Source: Procambarus clarkii (taxonomy: Eukaryota; Arthropoda; Malacostraca; Decapoda; Cambaridae). Taken from it: a stretch of 64,000 nt of DNA. Each line of letters starts with the position of its first letter. Positions within the stretch are counted from its first letter, which is position 1. Where the stretch lies: positions 21,944,865 through 22,008,864 of the forward strand of contig NC_091195.1 of NCBI RefSeq assembly GCF_040958095.1, read 5' to 3'. The notes under the pieces were generated by a model that worked only from the letters and a program-made list of their open reading frames with translations, was not told the origin of the DNA and ran no database searches. Of this stretch, positions 63,034 through 64,000 are shown in pieces. Both the position numbers and the translations under genes were made by a program.

Positions 63034-64000
63034 ATTACCTACAGTAAGCAAATTTTGGATACTTCGCTAAGATTTCGGGCAGCACATCATTATGAATGAA
63101 GTACTTACACATTTCATGGACACTATTGATGTTGTTATCTTTAAATTCCGCTATTTTTCACATTCCATTATATAATGACTCAAAGTATGCGAATAGTTCT
63201 GCTGACAGAGTTTACATTTAGTCAAATCTAGATCATCAGATGTTACAAACTTCCAGAGGTACTTGTAGCCGAGCCTAAACCTAGCAGTGGTAACATCTAG
63301 AAGTCTGCTAGCATTATTGGATGACCCATAGACGAGCGATTCATCAAGGTTTATACAATATTGTGAAATTGAGAGTCAGTGTAGTCATATGACCTATCAG
63401 TATGAAGGGTGAGGAATGTGGTAATACAGTGATGTACACTCTTTCCATGCATAAAGCCATATATCTGGGGAGACAACATATTATTAATTTTGTAAAGGAG
63501 ACGGTTGAGAACCATCTTCTCAAAACACTTATAGAGACAACTAGTGAGGGAGATTGGGCGAAAAGCACTCGGCTGGTGAGGTTTAGGAATGGGAATAATA
63601 ACACTGTTGGTCCATGACTTAGGAAGCTCCCCAGTTACATAGCACATATTATACAATTGAAGAAAGGTATTCCTTTGAACTAGCAGAAGCATAAGCAGTA
63701 TGCCGTAAGTAACTCCATCCTCCCCGGGTGATGTAGCTTTGCCTTTATGTAGAGCAGAATCTAGTTTGTATTCAGTAAAAAGCATGTCACAGTCATCGTC
63801 TTGATGAAGCATGAAGTCAAGGAACCTTGCCCTATCAGTATATCTATCATTTAATTCATTCTGTGAGGGTAGAGGAAGACTGTCAAAGCTGGAAGTCGTG
63901 GCCCAAGCATCAACAAGATCATTTGCTCTGTGCAGAGGATTAGGGTACGAGATCTCTGCAGCATTTTTCCCTTTGATCTTGTTGATATCCTTCCATGCCC
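63034..64000 (-). pseudogene. I-type LINE ORF2, internally deleted, runs off right edge
   Basis: From the right edge: KDINKIKGKNAAEISYPNPL, LDSALHKGKATSPGEDGVTY, SVIIPIPKPHQPSAFRPISL and SPQIYGFMHGKSVHHCITTF, ending HTDRSYDY at about 63385. It then joins directly to the C-terminal tail (LVYGSSNNASRLLDVTTARF, DLTKCKLCQQNYSHTL) down to 63040. RT motifs A-C, thumb and nearly all of RNase H are deleted. Same family as 34728-36640 and 2983-3955. Confidence 0.85.

Overview
This window is repeat-dense eukaryotic nuclear DNA from an animal, most likely an arthropod and plausibly a decapod crustacean. That assignment is inference: it rests on the style of the RNase-H-bearing I-type LINEs, the CR1-type LINEs with 8-bp tails, the tRNA-derived SINEs, an AT-rich dispersed repeat and an insect/crustacean-like 2xBIR-RING inhibitor of apoptosis. 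Almost all long open frames belong to retrotransposons, and most of those are broken. No bacterial-style genes, rRNA or CRISPR arrays are present.

The one part that is not ordinary repeat is 7071-15443. Near-identical inverted repeats (653 bp left, 418 bp right, the difference being one extra ~220-bp iteron on the left) enclose a compact cassette of five intact genes: an unknown 180-aa protein with an internal duplication (+), three diverged tandem paralogues resembling macro (ADP-ribose-binding) domains (-), and a complete spliced IAP with two BIR domains and a RING (+). The genes are tightly packed, with 36 bp between two of them. Three have a TATATA(A)G box 43-50 nt upstream of the ATG. 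One stop codon is fused to its polyadenylation signal. This looks like a mobile or DNA-virus-derived cargo module rather than ordinary host sequence. A 131-bp tandem array and a 13-bp perfect loxP-type arm lie just outside it. The cassette and these neighbours sit between two ~3.28-kb direct duplications (3782-7065 and 19699-22983).

Layout. 1-7065: LINE fragments, a 44-bp minisatellite and duplication copy 1. 7071-15443: the cassette. 15444-19690: iteron relic, 131-bp array, an I-type LINE 3' half with intact RNase H, degenerate repeats and a GC-rich foldback. 19699-24305: duplication copy 2 and a LINE ORF1 with three CCHC knuckles. 24320-27110: a + strand I-type LINE interrupted by a solo LTR. 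27111-34732: a CR1/L2-like LINE (-) interrupted by two head-to-tail copies of another CR1-like LINE (+) and by a foldback SINE. 34733-36640: an I-type LINE (-). 36610-39905 and 53555-58832: a second pair of duplicated blocks whose minisatellites have expanded very differently. 40330-43457: an AT-rich repeat holding a SINE that holds a small LTR element with a chimeric 5' LTR. 43457-54212: a + strand LINE split by a young 7.07-kb LTR element (44146-51217) that encodes gag and protease but no reverse transcriptase and itself carries a nested solo LTR. 58833-64000: satellites, SINE, and an internally deleted I-type LINE running off the right edge.

Several insertion histories can be read directly from target-site duplications: AATG, AATC, CATT, CACGT, CAACT and a 12-bp SINE duplication. 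For two of them a paralogous empty site is present in the same window.
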